Assembly (NCBI RefSeq): GCF_041262585.1 | Contig: NZ_JBGCBZ010000004.1 | Span: forward strand, 1 to 64,000 | From: JAOEGB01 sp041262585 | Lineage (GTDB): Bacteria > Actinomycetota > Actinomycetes > Streptosporangiales > Streptosporangiaceae | Reading direction: 5' to 3' | Length of the DNA: 64,000 nt | Shown: positions 35,248 to 43,592 of the stretch, piece after piece | How the letters are laid out: every line of letters starts with the position of its first letter | How positions within the stretch are numbered: the first letter of the stretch is position 1 | The notes under the pieces: model-generated | What the model was told of the DNA's origin: nothing | Database searches by the model: none | Seen by the model: only the letters and a program-made list of their open reading frames with translations | Translations under genes and position numbers: made by a program

Positions 35248-36929
35248 CCGCCGACAGCGGGGGCTGGGGCAGTCCCGGACACGAGGGTCTCTACCGCGAT
35301 CGGGTCTTCTCCGAGCGCGCTCGGCTGGCCGCGGAGGGCGCGGACCTGGCCGGCCGGCAGCGGGAGGTGCTGGCGGACTTCCTGCGGTTCAACGCCGGCA
35401 CGGACTTCGGCCGGCGGCACGGGTTCGGCCGGATCCGGACGATCGACGAGTTCCGCCGGGCGGTGCCGATCAACGACTATGCGGCACTCGCGCCATGGAT
35501 CGAGCGGGCAGCCGCGGGCGAGTCCGGCGTGCTGTCGGCCGACGACCCGGTGGTTTACTTCACGAGCAGCGGGAGCACCGGGGCGCACAAGAAGATCCCG
35601 ATCACCCCTCGCTTCATGCACACCACCTTTCTCCCCTTCTACTACGCGGCGTGGGCACCGCTGGCCCAGCACTTCCCCGACGTACTGGCACGGACGGATG
35701 CCGTGCTGAATCTCAAGCACGATCCGCTGACGGCTCCGCCTACCACGGCGGCGGGGAAACCCCATGTGGGTGCCAGCCAGGTCGACTTCGGGCAGAAGTT
35801 CGGCGAACCGCTGTCGGCCGAGCCGGGGACGGCGGCGCCATGGGCAGCGCTCCCTTCTGATGTCGACCCCGGCGATCACCTGGAGAAGACATATCTACGA
35901 CTGCGGCTTGCCGTACAGAGCGACGTGCGGTGCCTGATCGGTATCAACCCGGCGATGATCGGGGCGCTTCCCTACCAGCTCGATCTGTGGTGGTCCCGGA
36001 TCGTGAAGGAGGTCCGCGACGGCACGCTCGGCGGGATGCCCTACAACGCTCCCGATCCCGGCCGGGCCGCTCAGCTGGAGGCGCTGGCCGATTACCACGG
36101 CGCGGTGCGTCCCTCGCTGGTATGGCCGCGAATGAGGGCACTGTTCTGCTGGACCACTGGGATGGCCTCGCTCTACCTGCCCGCGTTGCGTGAGGAGTTC
36201 GGCGCCGGCGTCACCGCCCTCCCGGCCCCGACCGCGTCGTCCGAGGGACCGGTGGCCGTGCCGCTGGACCGCCATCCGACGGCCGGCAGCCTGGTGGCCT
36301 CGGCCGCGCTGTACGAGTTCGTCGACGCGGACGCCGACCTGGCCCCGGACACCGCGACGCTGCTCCCTCAGGAGATCGAACCGGGCCGCGACTACCACGT
36401 GGTGTTCAGCCACGTCGGCGGGCTCTACCGGTACGCGGTGGGCGACGTGGTACGGGTCGTGGACCAGGTCGGGGGCCTCCCGAGGATGGAGTACGCCGGA
36501 CGCGCCAACCGCTCCGACACGGCCGGCGAGCGGCTGCGCGAGGCCCAGGTCATCCGTGCCCTGCGGGCAGCGCTCGACGCCACCGGCCTCCAACTGCACA
36601 ACGCCGCCTGCCGCGTCGAGAACGAGCCGGGCGAAGGCCCCGCCTACACCTTTGCGATCTCCCCCCGAACGCCATGGCACCCCGACGAGTCCGCACGCCT
36701 GCGTGCCCTGCTGGATGCCGCTTTGACAGTGGAGTCCGCCGATTACCGGCGGGTTCGTGCTGACGGGCGCCTGGGCCCCGTCCGGCTGCGCCTGCTGGCC
36801 CCGGATGCCTTCCGGCGTGAATGGCTGCGGGTGGTGGCGGAGGGCGTGCGACCCACACAGGTCAAGGACCGCCTGTTCCGGCAGGACGAGGCGCTCTGGG
36901 AACGCCTGCTCCGATCCGAACCCTCCTGA
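35244..36929 (+). CDS. GH3-family acyl-adenylate amide synthetase
   Basis: The 561-residue protein matches plant-like GH3 enzymes: FLRFNAGTDFGRRHGFGRI, the ATP P-loop VVYFTSSGSTGAHKKIPIT, LYLPALREEFGAG, and the DYHVVFSHVGGLYRYAVGDV block (Y-LV-T---GLYRY--GDVV). GH3 proteins activate a carboxylate with ATP and join it to an amino-acid amine. Start GTG 35244 overlaps the kinase stop by four bases. Bacterial GH3 proteins are uncommon in described pathways. Here it is the likely amide-bond-forming enzyme of the operon. Substrates are not predictable. Confidence 0.9.
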   Translation: MTADSGGWGSPGHEGLYRDRVFSERARLAAEGADLAGRQREVLADFLRFNAGTDFGRRHGFGRIRTIDEFRRAVPINDYAALAPWIERAAAGESGVLSADDPVVYFTSSGSTGAHKKIPITPRFMHTTFLPFYYAAWAPLAQHFPDVLARTDAVLNLKHDPLTAPPTTAAGKPHVGASQVDFGQKFGEPLSAEPGTAAPWAALPSDVDPGDHLEKTYLRLRLAVQSDVRCLIGINPAMIGALPYQLDLWWSRIVKEVRDGTLGGMPYNAPDPGRAAQLEALADYHGAVRPSLVWPRMRALFCWTTGMASLYLPALREEFGAGVTALPAPTASSEGPVAVPLDRHPTAGSLVASAALYEFVDADADLAPDTATLLPQEIEPGRDYHVVFSHVGGLYRYAVGDVVRVVDQVGGLPRMEYAGRANRSDTAGERLREAQVIRALRAALDATGLQLHNAACRVENEPGEGPAYTFAISPRTPWHPDESARLRALLDAALTVESADYRRVRADGRLGPVRLRLLAPDAFRREWLRVVAEGVRPTQVKDRLFRQDEALWERLLRSEPS

Positions 36930-36942
36930 CGAAGGAGTCATC

Positions 36943-37800
36943 TTGCCCGACCTGCTCAACCCCGTCGAACGTACAGCGCTGCTGACCGCCGCGTTGCGGG
37001 CGGCCGAGACACTCCGGGAAGACCGGTTGTACGAGGACCCGTACGCCGCCCGGTTGGCCGGTGAGGCCGGCCTCGGGCTGCTGGCCGAGATCCGGGCGGC
37101 GACCTTCCCTCCGAACGCGCCCAGGAGCCTGCCCAGCACCCCGGACTACAACGCCATCCGCACTCGCTTCTTCGACGACTACCTCCAGGAGGCCGTCCGG
37201 AATCCGGCGGTCCGGCAGGTCGTGCTGGCCCCGGCCGGGATGGACTCCCGCGCCTACCGCCTCGACTGGCCACGAGACACCCGGTTCTTCGAGGTCGACC
37301 GGCCGAGCGTCCTGGCGTTCAAGGACGAGCGGTTGCGGGGCGCCGCCCCACGGGTGGCGCCCCGCGCCGTCGCGGCCGACCTCACCTCCCCCGACTGGGA
37401 AGAGCGCCTGATCGCCGCCGGCTACGCACCGGACGAACCGTCCGTCTGGCTTCTCGAGGGCCTCCTCTACTACATTCCCGAGGAGGACACCCGGCGCATG
37501 CTGGCACGGGTCGCGGCACTGAGCCGCCCCGGCAGCCTGATCGCCGCGGATCTCGTCAACGCGGCGGCGCTGACCCTGCCTCACATGCGCGAGTTGCTGG
37601 AGGTATTCGCTGGTTGGGGCTGCCCGTGGGTCTTCGGCAGCGACACGCCGGAGCAGCTGTTCGCCGAGGTGGGCTTCGATGTCCGCGCGGTGCAACCCGG
37701 CGAGCCCGGGGCGGACTTCGGCCGCTGGCCTGACCCGGTGCCCGACCGGTCGGTGCCCGACGTACGGCGGGTGTTCTTCGTCCACGGGCATCGGCGTTGA
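36943..37800 (+). CDS. SAM-dependent methyltransferase (LCMT/PPM1 family)
   Basis: The 285-residue protein has FFDDYLQEAV, VVLAPAGMDSRAYRLDWPRD (motif I, with APAG for the usual AGLD), FFEVDRPSVLAFKDERL and WLLEGLLYYIPEEDTRRML. These are the blocks of the leucine-carboxyl-methyltransferase-like family that O-methylates carboxylates or hydroxyls in actinomycete secondary metabolism. The start is TTG 36943, with GAAGGAG five bases upstream; no in-frame ATG or GTG fits. Its stop overlaps the next start (TTGA). Confidence 0.87.
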   Translation: MPDLLNPVERTALLTAALRAAETLREDRLYEDPYAARLAGEAGLGLLAEIRAATFPPNAPRSLPSTPDYNAIRTRFFDDYLQEAVRNPAVRQVVLAPAGMDSRAYRLDWPRDTRFFEVDRPSVLAFKDERLRGAAPRVAPRAVAADLTSPDWEERLIAAGYAPDEPSVWLLEGLLYYIPEEDTRRMLARVAALSRPGSLIAADLVNAAALTLPHMRELLEVFAGWGCPWVFGSDTPEQLFAEVGFDVRAVQPGEPGADFGRWPDPVPDRSVPDVRRVFFVHGHRR

Positions 37801-39287
37801 ACTGCACTACCGTCGCCGTGGTCGGAGGTGGCCTGAGCGGGCTCGCCGCCGCACTCGCCCTCGCCGATCATGGCTTCACGGTCCGTGTGCTGGAGCGGGC
37901 ACCGGCTCCGGCACCGGCACCGGTGGGAACGGCCGACTGGCCGGTCCGTTCGTCTGCCCCGCAGACCGGCCACTCACACGTCCTCACCTCTCTGGGCCTT
38001 CGCCTGCTGCGGAAGCGCGCGCCGGACTTGCTGGAGGCGGCGTTGGAGGCCGGAGCGGAGGTTCTCGACCTGACACTATCGGCTCCCTCAGCCCCCGGGG
38101 CCTTCGTCCGGGAAGAGGCCGATGTCGAACTGGCCACCCTCGCCGTCCGCCGCATCGTGCTCGACGAGGTGCTGCACCGGGCGGCCGCATCCCGGCCCGG
38201 CATCACCCTCTCCTACGGCACCGCCGTACGAGGAGTGCGGCTGGACGGCTCCGGACGCCGACCCGTCGGGGTGGTCACCGACACCGGTGAGCTGGTGCCC
38301 GCCGCGATCGTCCTGGACGCGACCGGTCGCCGGGCGCTCTCCCGCACGTGGACGGGGACGACCGGCGGCACCCGCACCGGGCCGACGGCCGTCCGCGTTT
38401 TCACTCGTTTCTACCGGCTGACCGATCCCTCCGCCCGACCGGGACCCCTCAACCGAGGTAACGCCGCCGGCGGCATCTGGGACCACTACGCCGCAGTGGT
38501 GCACCCCGCCGACCGGGGCGTGTTCGCCGTCTCGTTGGGCACTCTGACCGGCGATCGGGCAACCGGGCCGCTGCGCGGGGCCCGCGCCTTCACCGCGGCA
38601 GCCCGGTTGTCCCCCGGCATCGCCCCCTGGCTGGCGTCCGGGGTGTCCGAACCACTGACAGCGGTCCGCGCTATCACCTCACCGCCCAACACCCTGCACA
38701 CCAGCCCGGAACAGGACGGCCGGCCCTATGGGGTCTACGCCGTCGGTGACGCGGCCTGCATCACGGACCCGCTGTACGGGCGGGGCATGTCACTCGCCCT
38801 GGCACATGCCTTCCACGTCGCGGACCTGCTGGCCGCCCACCCGGTGCCCGACGCCGCCCAGCGCGCGCGAGCGGCCGACCTCGCCGAGGAGTTGCTCCGC
38901 CCGTGGTACCAGCAGGCCGAGCAGGACAGTGCGGCCCGGATCCGCTCATGGCGCGCCGCGGCCGGCTCAGGTACGGCCGGCGGCTCAGCTACGGCCGGCG
39001 GCTCAGGTACGGCCGGCTCACCGGAGGCGGTTCCCCCGACCGTCCTGCCCACGGGACGCCCCGCCCTCGCGGAAATCGCCGCGGCGGCGCACCACGATGC
39101 GACGGTCTGGCGAGGATTGACGCGAGTGCTGATGAGCCTGAGTACTCCGGACGCGGTCTTCGACGATCAGGGCTTCCGCGACAGGGTTCGCGGCGCCGCT
39201 CGCAGGCCCGTGGGCATGCCCGCGCCACCGACCAGGGAGGAGCTCCTGCAGACCATAACCGCCGCCGAGCAGGGAGCCAGAGTATGA
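37797..39287 (+). CDS. FAD-dependent monooxygenase/oxidoreductase
   Basis: The 496-residue flavoprotein has the dinucleotide fold VAVVGGGLSGLAAALALADH at the start, ELVPAAIVLDATGRRALSR (DG-like region) and GVYAVGDAACITDPLYGRGM (GD motif), typical of class A flavin monooxygenases and halogenase-like enzymes. The WxWxIP halogenase motif was not seen. A low-complexity linker of Gly/Ala/Thr/Ser repeats (GTAGG-SATAGG-SGTAGS, about residues 390-406) separates the FAD domain from a C-terminal helical part. TTG start overlapping the previous stop; its own stop overlaps the next ATG. Confidence 0.85.
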   Translation: MNCTTVAVVGGGLSGLAAALALADHGFTVRVLERAPAPAPAPVGTADWPVRSSAPQTGHSHVLTSLGLRLLRKRAPDLLEAALEAGAEVLDLTLSAPSAPGAFVREEADVELATLAVRRIVLDEVLHRAAASRPGITLSYGTAVRGVRLDGSGRRPVGVVTDTGELVPAAIVLDATGRRALSRTWTGTTGGTRTGPTAVRVFTRFYRLTDPSARPGPLNRGNAAGGIWDHYAAVVHPADRGVFAVSLGTLTGDRATGPLRGARAFTAAARLSPGIAPWLASGVSEPLTAVRAITSPPNTLHTSPEQDGRPYGVYAVGDAACITDPLYGRGMSLALAHAFHVADLLAAHPVPDAAQRARAADLAEELLRPWYQQAEQDSAARIRSWRAAAGSGTAGGSATAGGSGTAGSPEAVPPTVLPTGRPALAEIAAAAHHDATVWRGLTRVLMSLSTPDAVFDDQGFRDRVRGAARRPVGMPAPPTREELLQTITAAEQGARV

Positions 39288-40399
39288 GCGCACGCCCTCG
39301 GGTGCTGGTAGCGCCCGTCACGGTGACTCCGTCCAAGCCACTGACACCGAGCCATCTGAAGGGCCTGCTCTGGACGGACGTGTTGTATCGAGCGACCGCA
39401 CTGGTGGCGGACGCGACCTATCGGTACAGCCCAACCACCTACCACCCCACCGAGCAGACGCTCGGTTTCTGGTACTACCTGGATCAGTTCCACCTGGACG
39501 TGGACTACTCGCAGATGTCCGAGGAGGAGATCGGTGAACTGTATGTCGGTTACCGGGCCTGCGCGCAGACCGTCTCAGCCGCCGCACTGCGGCCGTACGC
39601 CGACGCCGTCGAGCACACCGGCTGGGTCCACCCCGCCGGAGCACGGGTGTTGCGGCTGTGGACCGGGCACTACGCGCGGCTGGGGCTGCGCGATCCCGGG
39701 CTGGAGGTCCACCAGCCGCCGGGACTCAGCCTGGAAGAAGCCCTCGACCAACTGAAGCAGGCCGGGGTGGTGCTCGACCAGCGGGCCGATGGCGGCCCCG
39801 TCTACCTGGACGCCACGCGCTACGGGTTGCCGCTGCGTCAGATCGTCGCGGCCGACGGACGCCCCAATTACCTGGCCTGCGCCCTGCGCGAGCTCCTGCC
39901 GCTGGCCCCCGCGTACGACGAGGTCGTCCTGCTCCACGACAGCGGCCTCGAGCGCGACTACCAGCTCCTGGCACGGCTGCTGGCGCGGAGCGGCCCAGCG
40001 GTCCGGCGGGTCTCCCTGAGCAGGGTGCCCGTCGACGGGCGGATCACCTCGGCCCGGTACGGCGGCTGGCAGGATCACTCCTTCGGCGCCTTGCTCCGCG
40101 CGATGGACGGCCGCTGCGAGCCGGAGTCCTTCCGCCTGGGCATGCGGCTCTACTTCGTGGCCTCGCTCGGGCCGGGACAGCAGGAGTCGTTCCGGCTGGA
40201 ACGGCTCGCGCACTGGACGGCCCGCGCGCAGCGGCTGCTGGACCGCTCTCGAACTGTCGCGGCCCGGACAGACACGGCGCTGCTGGAGCGGCACCGGAGC
40301 GACCACTTCTACATCGACCCCTACCGCCTGGTGTCCTCGCTGTTGGGCCGGCACCGGCCGGCTCCGGAACCCGGACTGCTCTCTGAGGTGCTGCTGTGA
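39284..40399 (+). CDS. ArgRS-like class I aminoacyl-tRNA synthetase catalytic domain, stand-alone
   Basis: The 371-residue protein has the layout of the arginyl-tRNA synthetase core. Residues 19-36 (PLTPSHLKGLLWTDVLYR) match the HIGH region and D-L-R helix (P-HVGHLRG---D-L-R). Residues 187-201 (IVAADGRPNYLACAL) and 210-237 (AYDEVVLLHDSGLERD, LLARLLARSG) match the DG-PTY--DIA and DHH stretches. Residues 252-274 (GRITSARYGGWQDH, LLRAM) match the KMSKS loop. The ArgRS N-terminal domain and C-terminal tRNA-binding domain are absent. It may activate an amino acid for amide transfer without charging tRNA. Function inferred. Confidence 0.6.
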   Translation: MSARPRVLVAPVTVTPSKPLTPSHLKGLLWTDVLYRATALVADATYRYSPTTYHPTEQTLGFWYYLDQFHLDVDYSQMSEEEIGELYVGYRACAQTVSAAALRPYADAVEHTGWVHPAGARVLRLWTGHYARLGLRDPGLEVHQPPGLSLEEALDQLKQAGVVLDQRADGGPVYLDATRYGLPLRQIVAADGRPNYLACALRELLPLAPAYDEVVLLHDSGLERDYQLLARLLARSGPAVRRVSLSRVPVDGRITSARYGGWQDHSFGALLRAMDGRCEPESFRLGMRLYFVASLGPGQQESFRLERLAHWTARAQRLLDRSRTVAARTDTALLERHRSDHFYIDPYRLVSSLLGRHRPAPEPGLLSEVLL

Positions 40400-41127
40400 C
40401 CCTCACTCCCGATCTCCTGCTCGACACCGCGGTGCGGCGAGTGCTGGCGTCACGGCCGGAGCTGGTGGCCGAGTATGACCTCTCCTCTCCCGCTGGTCTG
40501 GCCGCCGTCCGGGACTCACTGAACGGCGCCGACGAGGTGGCCGCGGTGTGCGTGGTACGTTCCGTCGACCTGCCCGAATGGGTCCGTGAAACCTGCTTGT
40601 TCGCGCTCTCGCTGGACGAGGCGACGGCCCGCGCCTGGCGCCGCTCCTTCACCAGGACGGTCTTCCTCGCGGGGCAGCCCGGCAACCTCCGCGAACGCTT
40701 CACCTTCACCCGGGTAGCGACCGACGGTTCGGTCGCCTGGCTGGGCCCGGCGCCCGCCGCGGCCACCCGGACCCTTCGCCGGCTGCTCAAGACCTTCGTC
40801 GCCGATCGGCCGGTCACCGCCTCACCGTCGGTCACCGTCGAGCTGCCGGCACCAGACGGGGCCGCGCGTCCCGCCGTCCACCGCGACCTGTACCTGGCGG
40901 TGTCCGGCCACACGGTCGGCGGGACCCTCGTCCAGCTCAACCATCTACTCGTCGAGGCCGTCCAGGACGGGCTGATCACAAGCGGTGACCGGCTGACGCT
41001 GCGCCGGGTGCCTCAGCTGAACGGTCTCCGAGCACCGGTCGCGGCCATGCGCGTCGACATCGACCACGACCGTCCCGACAGGCTGCGGGCATACGCCGCG
41101 CTGACCGAGCCGATGCCGCACCGGTGA
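40396..41127 (+). CDS. Protein of unknown family in the biosynthetic operon
   Basis: I do not recognise this 243-residue protein. It has no signal peptide, membrane helix or cofactor motif. Visible features are an acidic N-terminal helical part (TPDLLLDTAVRRVLASRPEL), strands around AVCVVRSVDLPEWVRETCLF, a basic segment RTLRRLLKTFVADRP, and a conserved-looking stretch HRDLYLAVSGHTVGGTLVQL followed by NHLLVEAVQDGLI. The GTG start overlaps the stop of the ArgRS-like gene by four bases, so the two products probably act together. Confidence 0.7.
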   Translation: MTLTPDLLLDTAVRRVLASRPELVAEYDLSSPAGLAAVRDSLNGADEVAAVCVVRSVDLPEWVRETCLFALSLDEATARAWRRSFTRTVFLAGQPGNLRERFTFTRVATDGSVAWLGPAPAAATRTLRRLLKTFVADRPVTASPSVTVELPAPDGAARPAVHRDLYLAVSGHTVGGTLVQLNHLLVEAVQDGLITSGDRLTLRRVPQLNGLRAPVAAMRVDIDHDRPDRLRAYAALTEPMPHR

Positions 41128-41174
41128 ACCGGGCCGGCCCGCCGCGGCGCGAACACCGAGAAGAGGACCCCACG

Positions 41175-41816
41175 ATGCCAGATCCCGTGAACTCCCCCGT
41201 ACCCGTGGACCGCCCGCTCCGCCTCGGCATCCACGGCTCGTCCGGACCCGCGGAGTCGATCCTCAACCGGGCCGGGCTGCGGCCCGGCGAAGTCGAGTTC
41301 GTTCAGTACGACGTCCGCGACCCCTTCGGTCCTTTGAGGTCCGGCCAGGCGGACGCCATGCTCGTCAAGTACGCGCTCCGAGAACCGGACATCGCCTTCA
41401 GCCGTCCGGTGGCACTGGACGCCCGGGCCCTGATCGCCGGTGCCGGACACCCGCTGGCGAAGCGACGGGCGGTGTCGGTCGAGGAGGTCGCCGATTATGA
41501 GGCGTTCGAAAGGCCGGGAGCGTTCCCCCCATACGTGTGGGATCTGGTGGTGCCCAGAGTGACCCCGGCCGGTCGGACGATCCGCCGGGTGCACCCCATG
41601 ACCACGCTGGAGGCGATGGCCGCCATCCTCTCCGACGGGCGCTCGGTGCACCTGTCCTTCCTGTCCCTCGCCAGGTCGCTGCCGGCCGGCACGGTCGCGG
41701 TGCCGGTGCACGACCTGCCGCCCGCCCCTGTCTCGGTCGCCTGGCTGCACGATCGACCGTTGCCGGCGGCCACCGCCCGGCTGATCGCGGCCGCCGAGCT
41801 GGAGGGCGCCCGGTGA
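41175..41816 (+). CDS. LysR-type effector-binding domain without HTH
   Basis: The 213-residue protein begins RPLRLGIHGSSGPAESILNR and shows RSGQADAMLVKYALREPDIA, PVALDARALIAGAGHPLAKR and AAILSDGRSVHLSFLSLARS, matching the periplasmic-binding-fold effector domain of LysR regulators (LR-G-AD-ALV). No helix-turn-helix or coiled-coil linker precedes it. ATG 41175 is preferred because AGAGGA lies seven bases upstream; GTG 41124, overlapping the previous stop, is an alternative adding 17 residues. It may sense a product or bind substrate. Confidence 0.75.
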   Translation: MPDPVNSPVPVDRPLRLGIHGSSGPAESILNRAGLRPGEVEFVQYDVRDPFGPLRSGQADAMLVKYALREPDIAFSRPVALDARALIAGAGHPLAKRRAVSVEEVADYEAFERPGAFPPYVWDLVVPRVTPAGRTIRRVHPMTTLEAMAAILSDGRSVHLSFLSLARSLPAGTVAVPVHDLPPAPVSVAWLHDRPLPAATARLIAAAELEGAR

Positions 41817-43450
41817 ACCCGCTTCCCGGCACCGCCGTCGTCCTGCTACACGCGCTACCGCTGTCCTCGTGGATGTGGGCGGAGCAGGCCGGGGCGCTGC
41901 GCGCTCGGGGGTACCAGGTCCTGGTCCCCGACCTGGCTGGATTCGGGGCGGCCCCGCCGCACGCCGCCCCGCCCTCCCTCGAATTGCTCGCCGACGACCT
42001 CGCCCGCCTCCTGGACGAGCATGACCTGGAGGACGCGGTTCTGGCCGGCAGTTCGATGGGCGGCTACGTGGCCCTCGCCTTCCTGCGCCGGCACCGCTCC
42101 CGAGTCCGGGGTTTGGCGCTGCTGGGCACCCGCGCGCAAGCGGACACGCCGGCCGCCGCCAAGGCGCGCAGGGCGTTCGCCGCCATGATGCTGGACGACG
42201 CCTCACGGGACATGGTCGTCTCTGAGAGCACGCCACGCCTGGTGGGCGCCGCCACCAGGGACGAGCGGCCTGAGGTCCTGGCGGCCGTCGCCGAGCAGGT
42301 TGCCTGCGCGTCGCCCGCTACGGTCGCCTGGGCCCAGCACGCCATCGCGGACCGCCCTGACAGCAGCGGCGAACTGGCCGATCTCGATGCGCCGGTGGTG
42401 GTCGTCGCAGGCGAGCAGGACGAGCTGGTGTCGCGGGAAGAGACTGCCGCGCTGGCCGCCCTGCCCCCGAGGGGGCGGCTGGTGACCATCCCCCGCTCGG
42501 GTCACCTGCAGCCCCTGGAGACGCCGGGGGCGGTCACCGAAGCCCTCCTCGATCTGCTCGCGGAGGTCGCCGGAATGTCCGGTGCGGGCGGGGGCGGCGC
42601 GGCCGCTCCGGGTGACGAGCACCGGGTCTGGGGCCACACTGCCTCCACCGGTCTCGCCTTCACCAGCGACGACATCGTGGCGTCGCACTTCGCTGCCTGT
42701 GCTCCGCATTACCGGGCCGCTCTTGGCAAGGTGGGCATCCAGCCGGGCTGGCACGTGCTGGACGCCGGCTGCGGCAGTGGCCCGTTCCTCCCCTGGCTCG
42801 CCGAGCTGGTCGGTGAGCCGGGCCGGATTTCCGCGATCGACCTCGCGCCGGAGAACGCGGCGCGAGCCGCGGACCGGGCACAGGCCCTGGGCCTCGGCGG
42901 ACGCGTAGACGTCCAGCAGGCCGACCTGCTGGCCCTGCCGTTCGCAGACGACACCTTCGACGCCGTTTGGTGCTCCAACACGACCCAGTATCTGAATGAC
43001 GCGGACCTCGCCCTGGCGCTCAAGGAACTCGGCCGAGTGGTGCGGCCAGGCGGCCTGGTCGCCATCAAGGATTTGGCCGCCGACCTCGTCTCCGTGCGCC
43101 CCGGAGACCCCTTCCTGGCGGTCGACCTCTTCCGCCTGGCCGGCCGGTCCGGCGGATACCCGGCTCAACTGCTGCGCGCCCGTGACCTGCATCGCCGGCT
43201 GGTCGACGCCGGACTCGAGCAGGTGTGGCAGGAGACCGTCCTGATCGAACACCACGCCCCGTTGTCCCCGGCCGCGCTCGACTTCTACACCCGAGCCTGC
43301 GCCGGCATGGCTGGGCAGGCCGCCGCGCTGGGGATCGGCGCCGCGTGGGAGCCGTTCACCGATCCGCACAATGCGGATCACCCCCTGCGCCGACCGGAGG
43401 GATACGTCAGCGAAGGCAGCGTCCTGGCCGTCGGAACGGTTCCCAGCTAG
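41813..43450 (+). CDS. Fusion of alpha/beta hydrolase and SAM methyltransferase
   Basis: The 545-residue protein has two enzymes. Residues 1-250 are an alpha/beta hydrolase (VVLLHALPLSSWMWAEQAGA, nucleophile elbow LAGSSMGGYVA, acid VVVAGEQDELV, His PRSGHLQPLE). A Gly-rich linker (GAGGGGAAAPGDEH) leads to a class I methyltransferase at about 285-545 (motif I VLDAGCGSGPFLPWLAEL, ISAIDLAPENAA, motif IV FDAVWCSNTTQYL). GTG 41813 overlaps the previous stop. Joining an ester hydrolase to a methyltransferase suggests consecutive tailoring steps. It is the last gene of the plus-strand operon. Confidence 0.87.
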   Translation: MNPLPGTAVVLLHALPLSSWMWAEQAGALRARGYQVLVPDLAGFGAAPPHAAPPSLELLADDLARLLDEHDLEDAVLAGSSMGGYVALAFLRRHRSRVRGLALLGTRAQADTPAAAKARRAFAAMMLDDASRDMVVSESTPRLVGAATRDERPEVLAAVAEQVACASPATVAWAQHAIADRPDSSGELADLDAPVVVVAGEQDELVSREETAALAALPPRGRLVTIPRSGHLQPLETPGAVTEALLDLLAEVAGMSGAGGGGAAAPGDEHRVWGHTASTGLAFTSDDIVASHFAACAPHYRAALGKVGIQPGWHVLDAGCGSGPFLPWLAELVGEPGRISAIDLAPENAARAADRAQALGLGGRVDVQQADLLALPFADDTFDAVWCSNTTQYLNDADLALALKELGRVVRPGGLVAIKDLAADLVSVRPGDPFLAVDLFRLAGRSGGYPAQLLRARDLHRRLVDAGLEQVWQETVLIEHHAPLSPAALDFYTRACAGMAGQAAALGIGAAWEPFTDPHNADHPLRRPEGYVSEGSVLAVGTVPS

Positions 43451-43592
43451 TTCCGCCCGACCACGGGAGCGCGGAGGGGCATGGGGCCACCGCGGTCTCC
43501 CGCGCGTCGCGCCTCTCGGCGCTTGTAGCGGGGGGCGGTCAGCTCCAAGGCGTCGCACTGCTCGACGAACGCCTCTCGTGGTCCCGTTCTCG

